Source: Haemonchus contortus
Lineage: Eukaryota; Nematoda; Chromadorea; Rhabditida; Trichostrongylidae
DNA: 64,000 nt
Assembly (NCBI GenBank): GCA_000469685.2
Contig: LS997563.1
Span: 13,739,440 to 13,803,439, forward strand
Direction: 5' to 3'
Part shown: piece by piece, positions 37,576 through 49,781 of the stretch
Layout of the letters: each line of letters opens with the position of its first letter
How positions within the stretch are numbered: the first letter of the stretch is position 1
The notes under the pieces: model-generated
The model's input: only the letters and a program-made list of their open reading frames with translations
Database searches by the model: none
What the model was told of the DNA's origin: nothing
Position numbers and translations under genes: made by a program

Positions 37576-40500
37576 ATTGATCTTAATTATAAGCTTTACA
37601 CTAGTATCAATCTATGCCAATATTTTCGGTTTGAAAAGTAATAATTGATAAAAGCTGCAAAAGTCCGAATTATATAATTAAATTATATTATAATAATGAA
37701 AAGTATCGCTCAGAGTATTTACCAGGGCCCTTCTACGGGTCCCATGGTGGTTTCTCGAATCCCCAGCGAAGTAAACCATCGCTCTGGGAATCGCTAGCGC
37801 TATGTCAGGGCGCTAACATTCTGCTGCAAGGGGCTCCTTTCCGATTTCCAGGGAGTAGAGGGAGTCGTTCTGCTGCTCACTGTGCATGAAAATTCACCTC
37901 TTGCCCAAGTGTTGTTAGCAGCTTTTTTGGTCAAGAGATGGATTTTCCATACACGGTGAAGTACATTCCAATGGAACAAACTAATGTGGTGAATTCCGCA
38001 GAGTTCTCCTTTCGAGAACGAAGCCGTCTTGTTCCCATTGTGCCTGGGTAGAAAATGAAGGTATGCGACCTAGCAGAACGGCTGCTCCACATCCACATTT
38101 CTGTCTGTATGCAAATGCAAGGGGATGACGTTCGTAGAAGTACGACTGTTGGCTTCGGGAAGAGGCAGTCATAATCACCAGGAATGAAACAACCTAATGA
38201 CGTCGGTAAAGTCATAAAACCCGAAATTGCTACCATTCCAAAATCCAGCCCAGATCGATTCTCCGTGAGAAATCATGGGTATGAGAAAATCCTTTTCAAC
38301 CCCCAACTGAGAACCCGTACTCAGTTTAGAATGTATACTACGCAGTAGCGTTCATAAATTCCTATGATATTTGCCTCTTATACGTATGAATTCCGCATAA
38401 GCCTAGCTATGCAAAAATCGCGAAAATTGTGGTAGGCTACCCTTCAATTTTATCAGTCAACCAAGCGAAAAGGAAACATCTGACATCTGCCCAACCGTCT
38501 AGTGAACGTACTCAAGTATGCTAATTGATTTCCTGAGCAGTGACGCAGACTTCCAATGAAATTCCAATGTGACGTCGTCCTGCTCAGGCAAATTTCGATG
38601 CCTTTGAAACAACTCGCATGACGTGAGCTTACCCTTTTTTTACCTCGAAGACTACCGTGCTGTAGCCCAGATGGTTGATCACATTCCAATCGGAAAACTC
38701 ATATTCACTATGAAAACTTCTGAAACTTCGTTATAAGGAACCACCTGGCATGGGTTGCGTATGGTGTCCGTTTCTTTACACATACACAGCAGTTCGAATG
38801 AGCCCAAGCTCTTCGAGGTGGATAACATTTACTGAGCTTGTCAAACGATCAGTAATTTGGCTAGAAAAGTTGAAAATTCGATTCTGGATGTTCCTCGGGT
38901 AGTGGGAAGCGGATCTGGGAGCTATTGCTCTAGGTCATGGACAAAGAGGAAAGATCAAGGTCCAGTTAGTAACCTCCAAAAAAACGCCCGAACACTCTCC
39001 CATAGCAAATCCTGTCTCAGCTGTTCCATCGAGCGCTTCCAAACCTATTTTTAGTCGTCTCCCTTGGATCGCATTAAAGTTCACACTTTTTATGACCCTA
39101 ACATATGCTCTGAAGCTTCAACGTTCTAACTATTTCAGTGCTCTGTCCGTCCCTGCAACCCATGAAACATGTACAGCTGTGAATGGCATGCCGAATGGGC
39201 CCTGTGTTTGATGGTGCTCATAGGCACATACGGTAGAATGTAAACCTGTCGGGCGCGTCTCAGTGCAAACTCATTTTCGGATTGCCCCACTCGACCTCCT
39301 CCTGTTCCATCGATCAGGGAAATGGTTGAAAGTCGGGAATACAGAACTGAAACAACTTGTCCCAAGATCGTCCATTATGCCTATACATAGAGTTCGGTTC
39401 AGGAAGTAATGAACTTTGTGAAAGGTACTACCTTTTTACGAGAGTCCCAAAATACGTTCCCACTCAAATCCGGCCGAAATTCACTTTTGTGTTTGTTTAT
39501 TCCCACCAAACAATTTGATCATATCAAAAAGCCTACATTGCGATCCATTGCTGGGCGAAGTTCGCCACTTCTCCCCTCTAACACCACCCATGGACATCAT
39601 TCACCCCTGCACAGGGACGGAAAACGGCTATCAAGGTTGCATAGGTAATTTGTGCCGATGATATAAAAAAGCATTGTCGTAAGCATTGGCAACAGTGAAA
39701 ATACCAAATAAGGCTTGGGGAAACGGAGAACGAGCAAGCTTGTTCGTTTTTTCCGGAGTAATTGCCCTTATAACACCTTTGCGTATGCGATTAGATTCCC
39801 TTACGTCATGAACACGTGAGCAGGAAAACCCCTAAGCATGGGAAGAAGCTTGGGAACACGTCGAATCTGAAAGGTGATGTCAAAAGGCATTGTGAACCTT
39901 TCCAAGAAACTCGTTTTGTCACCGAAGCTCCCGAACGCCCTCACATTTCGCCAACCACCAGCAGAATTCATGATAAGCCTATTCTTTGACAACTCTGAGA
40001 AAAGTCGAAAGTTGGGTCGACGGTTCTCGCTTCCCTTCTCCCACTCCTTTTCCCTCCATTCCCAGTCCTTCAAGGAAAGCTAAGAGTTTGTTACCCATCG
40101 ATAGGACCTTGTGAGCTTTGTGGTTCGGCCACAAAATTCCTTGGGGTCTGTCTGTGGGTCTTTTGGTTTGTTGCAGTTCCCAGAGAATTTGCATGTTCTC
40201 CTCTATCACCGACCCCAATTTTTATGAACTACCTGGCATAGGTTCCCAATTAAGCCAATTTTTGAATCATCCCTCCTGCAACAACCCTCCCTTGCACGGA
40301 ATTCCTCACACCCGGTTACGCCCCTTCAATTGAAGCAGCCGTCGGGGCGGAGCCCCATGCAGGGACTGAGCATATTCACATCGTCATCGTATTCCTCGTT
40401 AGGCGCACACTATGCGATCACCACGAAAACTCCTCAAACAACTATCCACTAGAGGTAATTAATCCTGAACGGGTCTTTATAAGGGACACGTCCCGAGTTA

Positions 40501-40576
40501 GCGGCCACTCACAATTTTTCTTCTTAATTATTTACTTCATGACCATGCAGAATTTATTTGAATCCTTTGGCTTCAG

Positions 40577-40649
40577 GTGAACGACGGCGCCGTTCAGCCG
40601 AAAATGGTACAAGTCAGCAACCTAGCGGTGGTGCATCCCCGAGATTGAG
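40577..40649 (+). CDS. RGS gene exon, N-terminal linker
   Basis: The exon lies between acceptor tttggcttcag (AG at 40575-40576) and donor AG|GTAAGG. After two bases completing a codon it encodes ERRRRSAENGTSQQPSGG then ASPRL, a basic and Ser/Gly-rich linker, ending in phase 2. The last two bases AG plus the first base of the next exon (T at 47655) give Ser, producing the join SPRL-S-PNEW directly before the RGS domain. The preceding exon must end in phase 1. Confidence 0.78.
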
Positions 40650-42071
40650 GTAAGGGATTTCTGTTGTTCTTCGTATTGGAAACGATTCTGTCAAGTACCA
40701 TACCTACCCTAAAATTTCGTTTGAATTCTTTCTTTTCGAAGTGATTTTCAAATATCGGTGATCAAGGTGAAGCTTCTCGGCCATATTTGGTTGGGTTGTT
40801 GGTTGACGCTGACACTTTGATTCTAGCCTTTTCAATAACAAGAACCTCACCGATGAACTTCTGATCTTCCTCTACCGTAGCAAGATTGAATGCTACTGAT
40901 CCCTCAACGAGTAACTTGGAAACCTCACCCATTCACTTCTGATCTTCCTTTACCTTTTCTCCTGTCAACTTTAATTTTACAATTCTATTTATATTCAAGG
41001 AGATCTGTCTTTCATCCTCTCCACATGCCCCCAGATTAATTAAGCGATTTATAGCACGACAACGTCCGGGATGCCCTTTAAAGACGTACACGAATAGGAA
41101 CAATGTTCTAATTTTGGTGCTGAAACAACTGACCGTTAATGAACATCCAAATTCAGTCAGACCCACTCTGAAGAACTAAAGTAGTGACTTTTTTGCTACA
41201 AAGATTTATGTATTTGAGTCTGGGCTCTCGTCCAGTCAGAATTGGCCAGTAATAAATTGCCGTCACTTACCCATTTACTTTTTACTGAGCATAAAATTAG
41301 TATTCAGCTTTAGCTGCCGTCCTTGGGTAGTTTCCCAGAATAGGATGTGATGTTACAGCCTTTTCACAGAAAGGTAATATGAATTGCAAAATAATAGGGT
41401 AATTGGGTGGGTATGGTCAGCAATTGGCTCTACAGATTGGAATTTCCTTTTTTGGTCGAGTTCGTTTCGCAGCCAGGTACTATGTAAGACTGATGAGCTC
41501 CACGAGTGATTGTAATGGACCAAAGGTAGCATTCCTCGGATTACGGTAGAGGGAACGATCCATGCGAGAAGTATACTATCCCATTTGAGTTCAGTAGGCT
41601 CGTCGCCTGTGAATCGTTGAACTTTGGCAGGGCCCAGGAAGTCTTCTGACTGACGTTAGCCACCGTCATCCTTTCAGATCTTACAATACATTCAGCTAGC
41701 TGCAGCCATAGCTAATTGTTGATTGTATGAAAAGCAGCGGTTCCTCGTCTGCACGTCAACCGCCGAGTTTCCCGGGGGCGTGGGGCGGCAGGCTGCAACG
41801 GAATTGAATAAGCTGCTGCCTTTGAATTGAAGTAATTTTGCGCCCCGTCTATGACATAAACGTTTGCCCATCAACTCGTCGTCAACGAAAGCGAAAGGAT
41901 CCTAATTTGCTTGCTAAAAGCGCATGATTGCCAGGGGCAGCGATTTCATCCAAAATTGCAGCACCTGACCATTGAGACTGTAAGCACAGTGCTGGTGAAT
42001 GAAGGCTTTTTTTTTTGATAAGTGGCCGGAAATTACTTCTATCCTCCTACCACGGTACCCAAGCGTTCAAG

Positions 42072-42755
42072 AGGACGTTTGGACTCTTTCCAATCTGATA
42101 CACTCCTTCTTGAATCCCTTCAAGACCTGCTCGGAGTGAACTGCGTTTTTTTGAACCCGAGCGAGACGAACTCGGGGTTGGTCGGGGCTGGGGCTTCACA
42201 AGATCTAAGAATAAGGGAAGGCTGGCGGTATGTCATGAAGCTACTACGTAGCGAATGTGATGGATAGAGTCAATTGGGATTATCTTTCGGATGATACTTC
42301 TCAACGAGCAGTTGCAAATGTATTTAGCCCTAAAAGTCATTCCAAAATGATAGCTGACGCTATGTTGGAGCTGAGTCATTCAATCCAAGGACGTTTTTCT
42401 GATAAATGGCGAGAAAGGACATCAACCTCCCCCGACCATACTCTGGATGTTCGAAGAGGCGTCTCGATTCTTTCCAACCTTGTATACCCCTTCTCAAAAA
42501 CCTGGTTAGGCATGGTTTCGAGTAGAGAACAGTTTGAAGTGATTGCTCTGTTCTAAACCTAACCAAGGCAAACTCATACAGGTCTACAAAACCACGTAGC
42601 TACTACATAGTAGTGGAAGTGGAGGGAGTCAAATGGGATCTTTTCTCAGATGACACTTCCCAACAGACTGTTACAGATGTATTTATCTCTAAAATCGGTC
42701 CCAAAATGGTAAGTGACAACCTGTTGGAACGTTGTGCCATTAAACCCAAGGAACG
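42072..42755 (+). repeat. Diverged tandem duplication, unit about 360 bp
   Basis: The segment 42238-42395 resembles 42596-42752. Shared blocks are ga(g)tcaa-tgggat, cagatgacacttc/ggatgatacttc, gatgtatttat/aatgtatttag and cccaaaatg. A second pair, 42072-42130 and 42452-42510, shares ctctttccaa and gaggcgt/gaggacgt and keeps the same order, so at least two units lie head to tail. In one frame both copies stay open: WDYLSDDTSQ against WDLFSDDTSQ. Confidence 0.65.
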
Positions 42756-43459
42756 TTCGAAGCCTGAGCTTTGATAACGGCGAGTTTTCGTGCGACAATG
42801 AAGAATCGATACGTTTACATGCATCTCCCTGATGATTTCCTGTGATATGTGCGTGTTTCATCCCCATAATACCTCGGAAAGGTTCATTCGTGCGTCACAA
42901 TTGTGAATCCTCACGTCCCAATTAACATTCCCATGAAACACTTGAAATTTGTGACGGAGAAGGTCTCCAGGATAAGGGTGAATGACAGAGAGGGCATTAT
43001 GAAGTAGTGAGTCAAAGGAAACCATGAAAGAAATGTGGAGAGAGTGAGTAGAAGGAAATAGAGATGACTGCAAAATAGCTCAGGGAGAGGAACTCCTGCT
43101 TTTCCTTTGTGTTCGTTGTGGAATGCGAGGGCTTCATACCGCAGATGGTAACCAGAAACCGCTCGTAGTGATTCTCTCTGCAGAATATGACTAAGACTAG
43201 TCTTTTGCATGAAAGACAAACACATGAAGGGAAAATAGAATTTCTTGAGTACCCATCAGGATAAGGTATAGGTTTACCAGTCGGAATATGTCTTTATTGT
43301 GACGTTAATGAGGAAGATGAAGTTCATAGGTAAAGTCCCTCTCTTCCAGCCCAAGAACTTGCACTGGAAAGGATTTTGAGTGACAGTGTTTGTAGTTTTC
43401 GAGAAATTTTTGGGCATATTCTGGAAGATCACCCATCATAAAATGGCTCCGATCAGGTT

Positions 43460-44284
43460 TTGGTCAATAATGTATTGCCTTTAAAGAAAACTCCCCATAT
43501 TCGTCGATTCTTTCCATATCGCTTCATCATAATACGTCAATGGTCCCTGGAGATTCTCATAACTCTTCCCGCAATCATTGTAATAGAAAGCAATTGTGTG
43601 AATATGAAGGATAGCCTTATTCACGACCCTCCATTGATTTTTCATTTAAATCCTTTTTCTTACGACCACTTCCATCGAGGTAACGCGTTTTCCGGCCAGT
43701 CAAAATGCAAGCCTAACCTCCAGGATAGCAAGTCCACGAGCAGTGCGGGGAAAGGGAGTGGAAGAGGAATGAGGCTGTTCTATTACCAGGGTCTGACCAG
43801 CCTTGTTTTGACAGGAAGGCTGACACCGTACACTCTGACCCTGGCAGAACCACCTCCTTCTCTTCCCCCTACCTTTTTTCCCATATTCCAACATTCCATG
43901 AGGGTCGAATACGTTTTTGCGTTCTTTCTCTTCTTCCTGGGTTTAATCTTGGCACTGATAGGTACTGATTACGCATTGACGCGAAATTTTCGCAATCCAC
44001 GTAAGCCGCTGACGTTCCGCTCTTTTGTGAAGCCGAGTCAGAATATCCACTCAAGCGGTGCGCTTGTTTCGCTCCGGACTCTCCTACTGTTTTCAGTTTT
44101 TTCTTTTGGCACATTTATGGCCATCCAGAAATTCAAAATTTTGATTTTGAGCACCTTGTCCATGTCCATGTTTTTGAAAAGCGTGGATACCTTCTTATCA
44201 TCAATTATACCACGACCTTCCTCAAACCCCTTCCACGCTCCTGAAATTCCTAAAATGCTGTTGGGGAGGAGTGTGTCGTTGTGA
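43460..44284 (+). other. Unexplained 274-codon open frame
   Basis: This is one of the longest open frames in the window outside the RTE element. The translation is rich in Phe, Leu and Ser with a hydrophobic stretch (VFAFFLFFLGLILALIG) that could be a membrane segment. It resembles no family I know, has no repeat structure, and lies in an RGS intron on the same strand. The opposite strand also has open frames, so it may be chance. Called as open frame only, not as a gene. Confidence 0.18.
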
Positions 44285-45510
44285 AGGACCAGTAAGGTGA
44301 TGCTGCTCAGTGATTTTCTGATCTGGCGCGTGTTCGGGCTCTGACCTCTCCCCACCATTTCCTTCATTTCCTTCCACAAATGAATTTATAAGTAATTCTA
44401 TCATTGGCATGAGGGGATTCCGATTAACGGAGCGACTGCACCTGCTTCGCAATTTACTGAACCCAGGCTGCAGGTGAGACAGGGTGCGATGGGGGAGGTG
44501 GCTGTTTGCATCGGGAAGAACGACGTCAGCATTTTTCTCCCCGTCGCATCGACGTGGTCGAATGAGCTCGCATTTTAATTAACGGGCTTGAAGCCGTGAC
44601 CACCGTGACCACCGCTGACGACGTCATTGAAATAAGCAACATGAAGTTCTCATTATACGAACGTCGTTATACGGTAGTTTTGTACTGTAACGTTCAAAGA
44701 CCCTCTGAAAGCAGTAATTAACTAATTATTGTGTCTGTACGCGAAAATGTGTGCATCCCTGGTGGCATAAAACAATTATTAGGTAATCACAATGAAGACG
44801 ATGAGCATGAATGAGCCAGAACGAAGGCAGCTTGTCGGGGGAAACCATGGGTAACACATCTTTGTGTATGTGTATGAGGAATTCCTCTCTTAGCACACAA
44901 TCAGTCGAACTGGTTGCTCAGGAAAGAGTTGGGTAGAGGAGGACAATCAGGTTTCACCTAACTTCACCAGTATCACGACAAAAGGATTCGGTGATCACAC
45001 CTCTGTTAGGCTCTGTATTATTCCTCGCTCCTATACGAGCTCCCAAGTCAAAGTTGACCTTACTGAGCATCCCGAATCCCAATTTTTAGCTGTTCTTTTT
45101 CAATCCCCATGTCGAGAGAAGTCTTTTTGTAGTATGACTTACCTACAAACCTACCTTACCTACAATGTTCGATTCCAGTCCCCTGTGAGTCTCAGCATTT
45201 TTGGGGGCTTTGATTAGGCTGGAACACTTTATTAGGCAGATTTTTCGGCGTCATCGCTTTGCTCAAAGCCTGAAAAGACAAAATTCATTTTACAAACTAT
45301 CTATCCATATTCTATACACTGATTTATAGAGTTTCTTCTTCTCCGCAGGTTCAGAAGAGTTCTTCAGCGCCCAAATGTCAGCCTTATAAACTATGTATTA
45401 TTGTCTATCTCGATAGGCATCCAAATAACTGAGTTGAGGATTAGGAAGAATCAGAATTTAAGTCTTCTCATCAGATCTGCAATGTAATCCAGCTGGCCAT
45501 AAAAAAGTCT

Positions 45511-45590
45511 GAAGATAAACTCTTTTGACGTCAACCAATCCCGTTTTAAGGATGCGCCCCCGTCTTAGACTGAGCTTAAAATAGAAGGGA
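45511..45590 (-). mobile_element. SINE 3'-end fragment
   Basis: The tail-proximal block is readable: gaagataaactcttttgacg, tcaaccaatcccgttttaag and gatgcgcccccgtc. The remainder is absent. Confidence 0.65.
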
Positions 45591-46896
45591 CTATTTGTGG
45601 TTTGCTTGCTCAAGGTAGACCACCTCGTATGATATCATTTTATTTGTGGCTATATGAACGACAAATGAGTTTGCTAGAGGATTTATGAAGTTGCGTTGAT
45701 GCCATTCGGCCCGTTCATTTATAGCAGAATATAAATCTAACTTCACGAGAAATCCACGACATAATTCATTCATTCATTTCTTGGGACAACAATCAAGGAA
45801 GCGATGTAGCGATAGAAAGATTCATTTTTGAGAAGGTAAAATGTCAAATTCCCACCTCAAAGCCCGGTACAGATAGGAAATTTACCAAGGAGAGCCGCTA
45901 CCTGGGAAACTAATACCTAATTTAGTACTGACCCTCAGTTTCGACTATCCAGTACTGCTGGCTGATTAAGACCTTTGGCTATTTTTCTCTAAATTCCCAA
46001 ATCTTTGAAACCCTGTTCAGCTGGATAGTACCTACTGAAATAACGTCACTGCCTTCCACTCTACAGTGCTTGCTTCAGAAATATGAAAGGGATACTGGCC
46101 TACGCTTCAAGGAAATTTTATTTGCATGAACTGCTTGAGCGTTTCAGTGCCGAGACAGTGTAGAACTGAGAGTTTCCATTTCTCGAATACAAATCGAGCA
46201 ATATAGCTCTGCAAGAAGCTGCGAATGGATCAATAACGCTGGATATTCCATTCAAAATTATCTATTCCCCATGGCTCATTATGCATAGTCATGGGACATT
46301 GAGGCAGATTTGCACAAATTTGAGGGCAATTCTGACGCACTGTCTCCCCGAAATGTCCTTTCGGTTCATCCTTTTGCACGAAAGGAAATGTCGCACCAAT
46401 TTTCAGCTTAAGCGCCTTCTAGGGCAGGATTATTAAACTTCAATAGCAGGGCTGGAGAGATAGAACACGCATAATTCAAGACGTCGAATTCCTCAATGGC
46501 TTTGCCCTTTACTTTTTCAACCATGATTCTCCTTCCTGTCCTATGAGTCAAATATTTTCATCATTCATGATGATCTAGGTAGCTGAAAACCGATAGAGCC
46601 ACTTGGGTGGATGTGTAACTTAATCTTGTTGCTGCACGAGAGTGATGGTTTTCCCAGGCACTTGCACGAGTTCGTGTTGAATTCACTGAAAACGGAAAAT
46701 CCTAGCAAATAGTGATAGAGGGATCATTTTGGGCTGATGTGCCTGGGCTGAGCTAAACTAAACCTAAAAAAAACCTCAGTGGGTGCATGCGATCAGTGAA
46801 GCCCATGCCGAAAATTAGGAAAATTTGCATCGCCACTGCTTATGGTCGAGAACAGCTTACGTCGGTTCCATGTCAGATCTAATAATTTGCTCAATA

Positions 46897-46907
46897 GGGG
46901 GGGGGGG
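46897..46907. repeat. Poly-G run
   Basis: Eleven consecutive G within an intron. Confidence 0.85.
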
Positions 46908-47654
46908 CATTATCTTCCTCTTCTAGAGACGTTCGGTCAACATCCCAATAAAAATTCATGCGCCTTCCTGTTTTACCAGCCCCTTCCCTTCGTCTACTTG
47001 ATCCTACAGAAGCTCATTATTAGTAACGAGCAGGCCAGCATTTTAAACTTTTGGGATGTTATGAAATTTTTGGGATTCCCTTTGAAGACCACTGGGTAAA
47101 TATCTTTCTTCACGAAAGAATTCCAATGAAATTGAAGGTCATTTTCGAAGTAAAAATGTTGATTACGGTAAGAACGTTTCCCATTTGTGCTAACGTTCCT
47201 GTTTTGAACCCCTGAATGGGTTCAGAAAGGCTGAAATAGAGTTCCGTGTCCATTTTCAATACCGGTGGGATCCGTCCGCTACATTTCAGTCCGCTTCCGA
47301 CTAGGACGATGACCTGAGAGCAACATCATGTACCCCTACGGATCCTTCTAGGATGTGGGGATTGTCTAAAGAATTTTACCTGAGCGATTCCCGTGGGAGC
47401 TTTCCTCATCCCCAACTCTGTCCAGTTACTTTCATATGGCTAAAAACATGTTTGCGACGATTTTTGGTTGGTCAAGTGACATTAAATATTTAATCGTTTT
47501 TTCGTTTTTCCAAAACATTGTCACCGTCTTTGACCTTTTCATCCATTCATTTGATATCCCTTACTTGGAAAAGGTCTTTTGACTGGCCTTTTTGTTATTT
47601 TCCAGTCAGCTCGTTTACCTCATTTGACATCCCCTGACATTTGCACATTTTCAG

Positions 47655-47765
47655 TCCAAATGAATGGCAATTCGCTTTCGATCACGTCATCTCAGACGCT
47701 GATGGACGTGCTCAATTCACGAAGTTCCTTCAGTCCGAGTATTCTGAGGAAAACATTCTGTTTTG
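47655..47765 (+). CDS. RGS gene exon, first part of the RGS domain
   Basis: After acceptor cacattttcag the exon completes one codon and encodes 36 residues starting PNEWQFAFDHVISDADGR and ending LQSEYSEENILF, then TG before the donor GTGAGT. This is helix 1 to helix 4 of an RGS domain. The SEYSEEN segment carries the Glu-Asn pair that contacts the G-alpha switch regions (E87 and N88 in RGS4), and the FW motif follows across the splice site. The match to RGS proteins is unmistakable, and the phase fits both neighbours. Confidence 0.93.
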
Positions 47766-48077
47766 GTGAGTTTGGCATGAGGCTGTAGCTTAATTCCCCC
47801 TATGACCATATCACGAAGGCTACGGTGTTTTCAACCATGCGGGGTGGTGGCTCGCCAAAAAAGAAAATCTCGGCCGACTGGCTTTATTTGATAAATGCGA
47901 AGCAATCAAGGCGGCTTTTACGAAAGCAAATGGCTTTCAACCGACGTTCGAAAATGGCAAAAAAAGACTTTCGACTTATGGCGATTTATTCTTCACCTTA
48001 CATTGAACATTTGATGTAATAAGCTCCGAATTTGAATGAATGGCAGGCGGGCGGAGCGAAGGAGAGTTAGGTAAATC

Positions 48078-48580
48078 TTAAAGGCACCGTCCACGATAAA
48101 AATGTTTCCTGATAGATCTCCCCTTGGTGAATCTGTGGCGTCTCAGTATAACATATGTGGCGCTGTCAGATCGGCAAATGGCCTATATATGGCGTTATAA
48201 GGACGCAGAGATTGTATTGTGTGAATGCCGCACCCATAGCGGACGAGTTTTAATCTTGACATAGAGACTTCACCATCTCGAGGGACTCCCAGTAAGAACT
48301 TCATGACTATTGGTGACAGTGGGAGGCAGTATTGAACAGTTTTGGCTTAATGTTTTCAGCCCTCTGCGCAATCACAAAAACATAAATCTCGTCCGAATAG
48401 TCCTTTCATGCCAGTCCGCCATGGTAATCTCGTACAACCTCTATTTCCACTACATTTGAAAAGCCTTGAAGTAGGCGAATTCCCTTGCTTTCTTTGCCAC
48501 CGATGCACTATTTTATGCCAATATTTCCAGTTCTCAACATAAAAAGAGTACCTCAAAATTATCGTGGACTGTGCCTTTAA
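48078..48580. mobile_element. Non-autonomous DNA element with TTAA ends
   Basis: The termini are inverted repeats: TTAAAGGCACCGTCCACGAT at 48078 onward against the complement of ATCGTGGACTGTGCCTTTAA ending at 48580, with 21 of 22 positions matching when two more bases are counted. If TTAA on each side is the target duplication, the inverted repeat starts AGGCAC. No transposase frame is present in the 0.5 kb. TTAA duplication would suit the piggyBac superfamily, but the terminal sequence is not the usual CCC start, so the class remains open. It shares internal sequence with 31370-31714. Confidence 0.8.
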
Positions 48581-49157
48581 ATCCTGAGTTCCGGTGATCT
48601 TTCGAATCATTGTAAATATCAGCTTTGTGCTGATCAGACGACTTGCTGCTCCTGGCATTCAAGAAAAATCCGTCACGAATTAGAGCACAGTGCTATGGTC
48701 AAGAAATGGGCGACATGTCTCATTTTTCCTTCCGAAAACTGAGAAACACCTTTTCGTCGTTTGTTTCCAGAATTTTGAGATTACATATACTCAGCTGGTG
48801 CTCTCTTCGGTCTCCCATTTCTTTCCCCGTGTGAATTCCCATACTTTCGTTTCACTAGTTCCTCGAAGCTATCGCTGTTTGCTTACGTCCAGCTATTTTA
48901 TAGGGAGGCATAGACCTCCGAAATTCGATTTATGAAGCAAGGAATATTGACGATGTGCTGAGTGATACAACTGGTTTTCCAAATTTGGAAGAGAAATCGT
49001 ATAGCTCAGCCTCGCTCTCCCTTGTGATATGCTGAGTCTGAATGCCAACTAACACTTGCAATACCCCCATTCATTCAGCCAAATAAAGAAGTAATGAACA
49101 CTTGTTCAATCATACAATGTATCAATATTGGTAGGTATCGATTGACCAATGAAAGTT

Positions 49158-49471
49158 CAAAGTCTGGGAATGTTGATCAATTCCGTTTCTGGGATGCGCT
49201 TTGCATTCAACTTCAACTCAGAATTACTGCGGCGTTTTAAATGTGTATATGGCTTATAAAATGTCTTGTAGTAACCAGCCAATGTGAATTTCCATACTTC
49301 CGTTTCACTAGTTTCTCGAAGCTGTTTTTATTCCCCAGCCAAATCTGATACCAAACAACTGACCCCGAGGGTGGAAGGCTTGGTCGGTTTAGACGGATAA
49401 TGATCCGAGATTCGAACCCGTGATCATCCGTGTGTGATAATGTGTAACTTACCACTACACCCCCTCGCCCC
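49158..49471 (-). mobile_element. tRNA-derived SINE with a foreign 40-bp patch
   Basis: On the minus strand the copy has a worn head (gggcgaggg-ggtgtagtgg), the B box gggttcgaatc and body blocks through to the tail. The segment that should read acaagtcagtgc is replaced by sequence at 49284-49323 which matches 48831-48870 (37 of 40), a non-SINE site 450 bp upstream. Confidence 0.82.
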
Positions 49472-49628
49472 TAGAATACATCCCACAGACAGAGCTAGTT
49501 GAACCTGCATCTCCCAAATTCGGATGCTTCCTCTGGCTTTATGAACCTCCACAAGCGATAGAGTGGCCAGACAGGATGGTCAGATAGTGTAGAAAATTTA
49601 TGCAGCTATTGTTATCCTTTATATTTAG

Positions 49629-49781
49629 GTGGGCTGTTGAAGAACTAAAAGCAGTCAGTGCGTCCGAATCACGACCCGAGTTCGAGCGAACTGTTCTGGA
49701 GATGTTCGAGACGTTCATCGCTTCCGAAAGTCCATTAGCCATCAATATCGACCATGACACAAGGACGGATATTATTGACCG
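49629..49781 (+). CDS. RGS gene exon, middle of the RGS domain
   Basis: The exon runs from acceptor tatatttag to donor CG|GTCAGT. The first base completes Trp across the splice; 50 codons follow, beginning WAVEELKAVS and ending NIDHDTRTDIID, and the last CG joins G of the next exon to give Arg. The WAVEELK segment corresponds to the conserved helix-5 ACExxK motif, with Val in place of the usual Cys. INIDHDTR contains the Asn equivalent to N128 of RGS4, which positions the catalytic Gln of G-alpha. Confidence 0.93.

Larger units (their letters stand above)
33635..40576. other. Stretch with no recognised gene
   Basis: Besides the SINE at 35093, the C run at 33972 and the nested direct repeats at 37496-37575, no feature could be supported. 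Short frames on the minus strand at 36.6-37.1 kb and 37.9-38.2 kb have no known motif. Confidence 0.45.
40650..47654 (+). other. Intron of the RGS gene (7.0 kb)
   Basis: The interval lies between donor 40650 (GTAAGG) and acceptor 47653-47654 (cattttcag). It contains the tandem duplication at 42.1-42.8 kb, an unexplained 274-codon frame at 43460-44284, a SINE fragment at 45511-45590 and a G run at 46897. The remainder is unremarkable AT-rich sequence. Confidence 0.75.
47766..49628 (+). other. Intron of the RGS gene (1.9 kb) holding two transposons
   Basis: The intron contains the TTAA-flanked DNA element (48078-48580) and a minus-strand SINE (49158-49471). It is bounded by donor GTGAGT and acceptor tatatttag. 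Confidence 0.85.
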
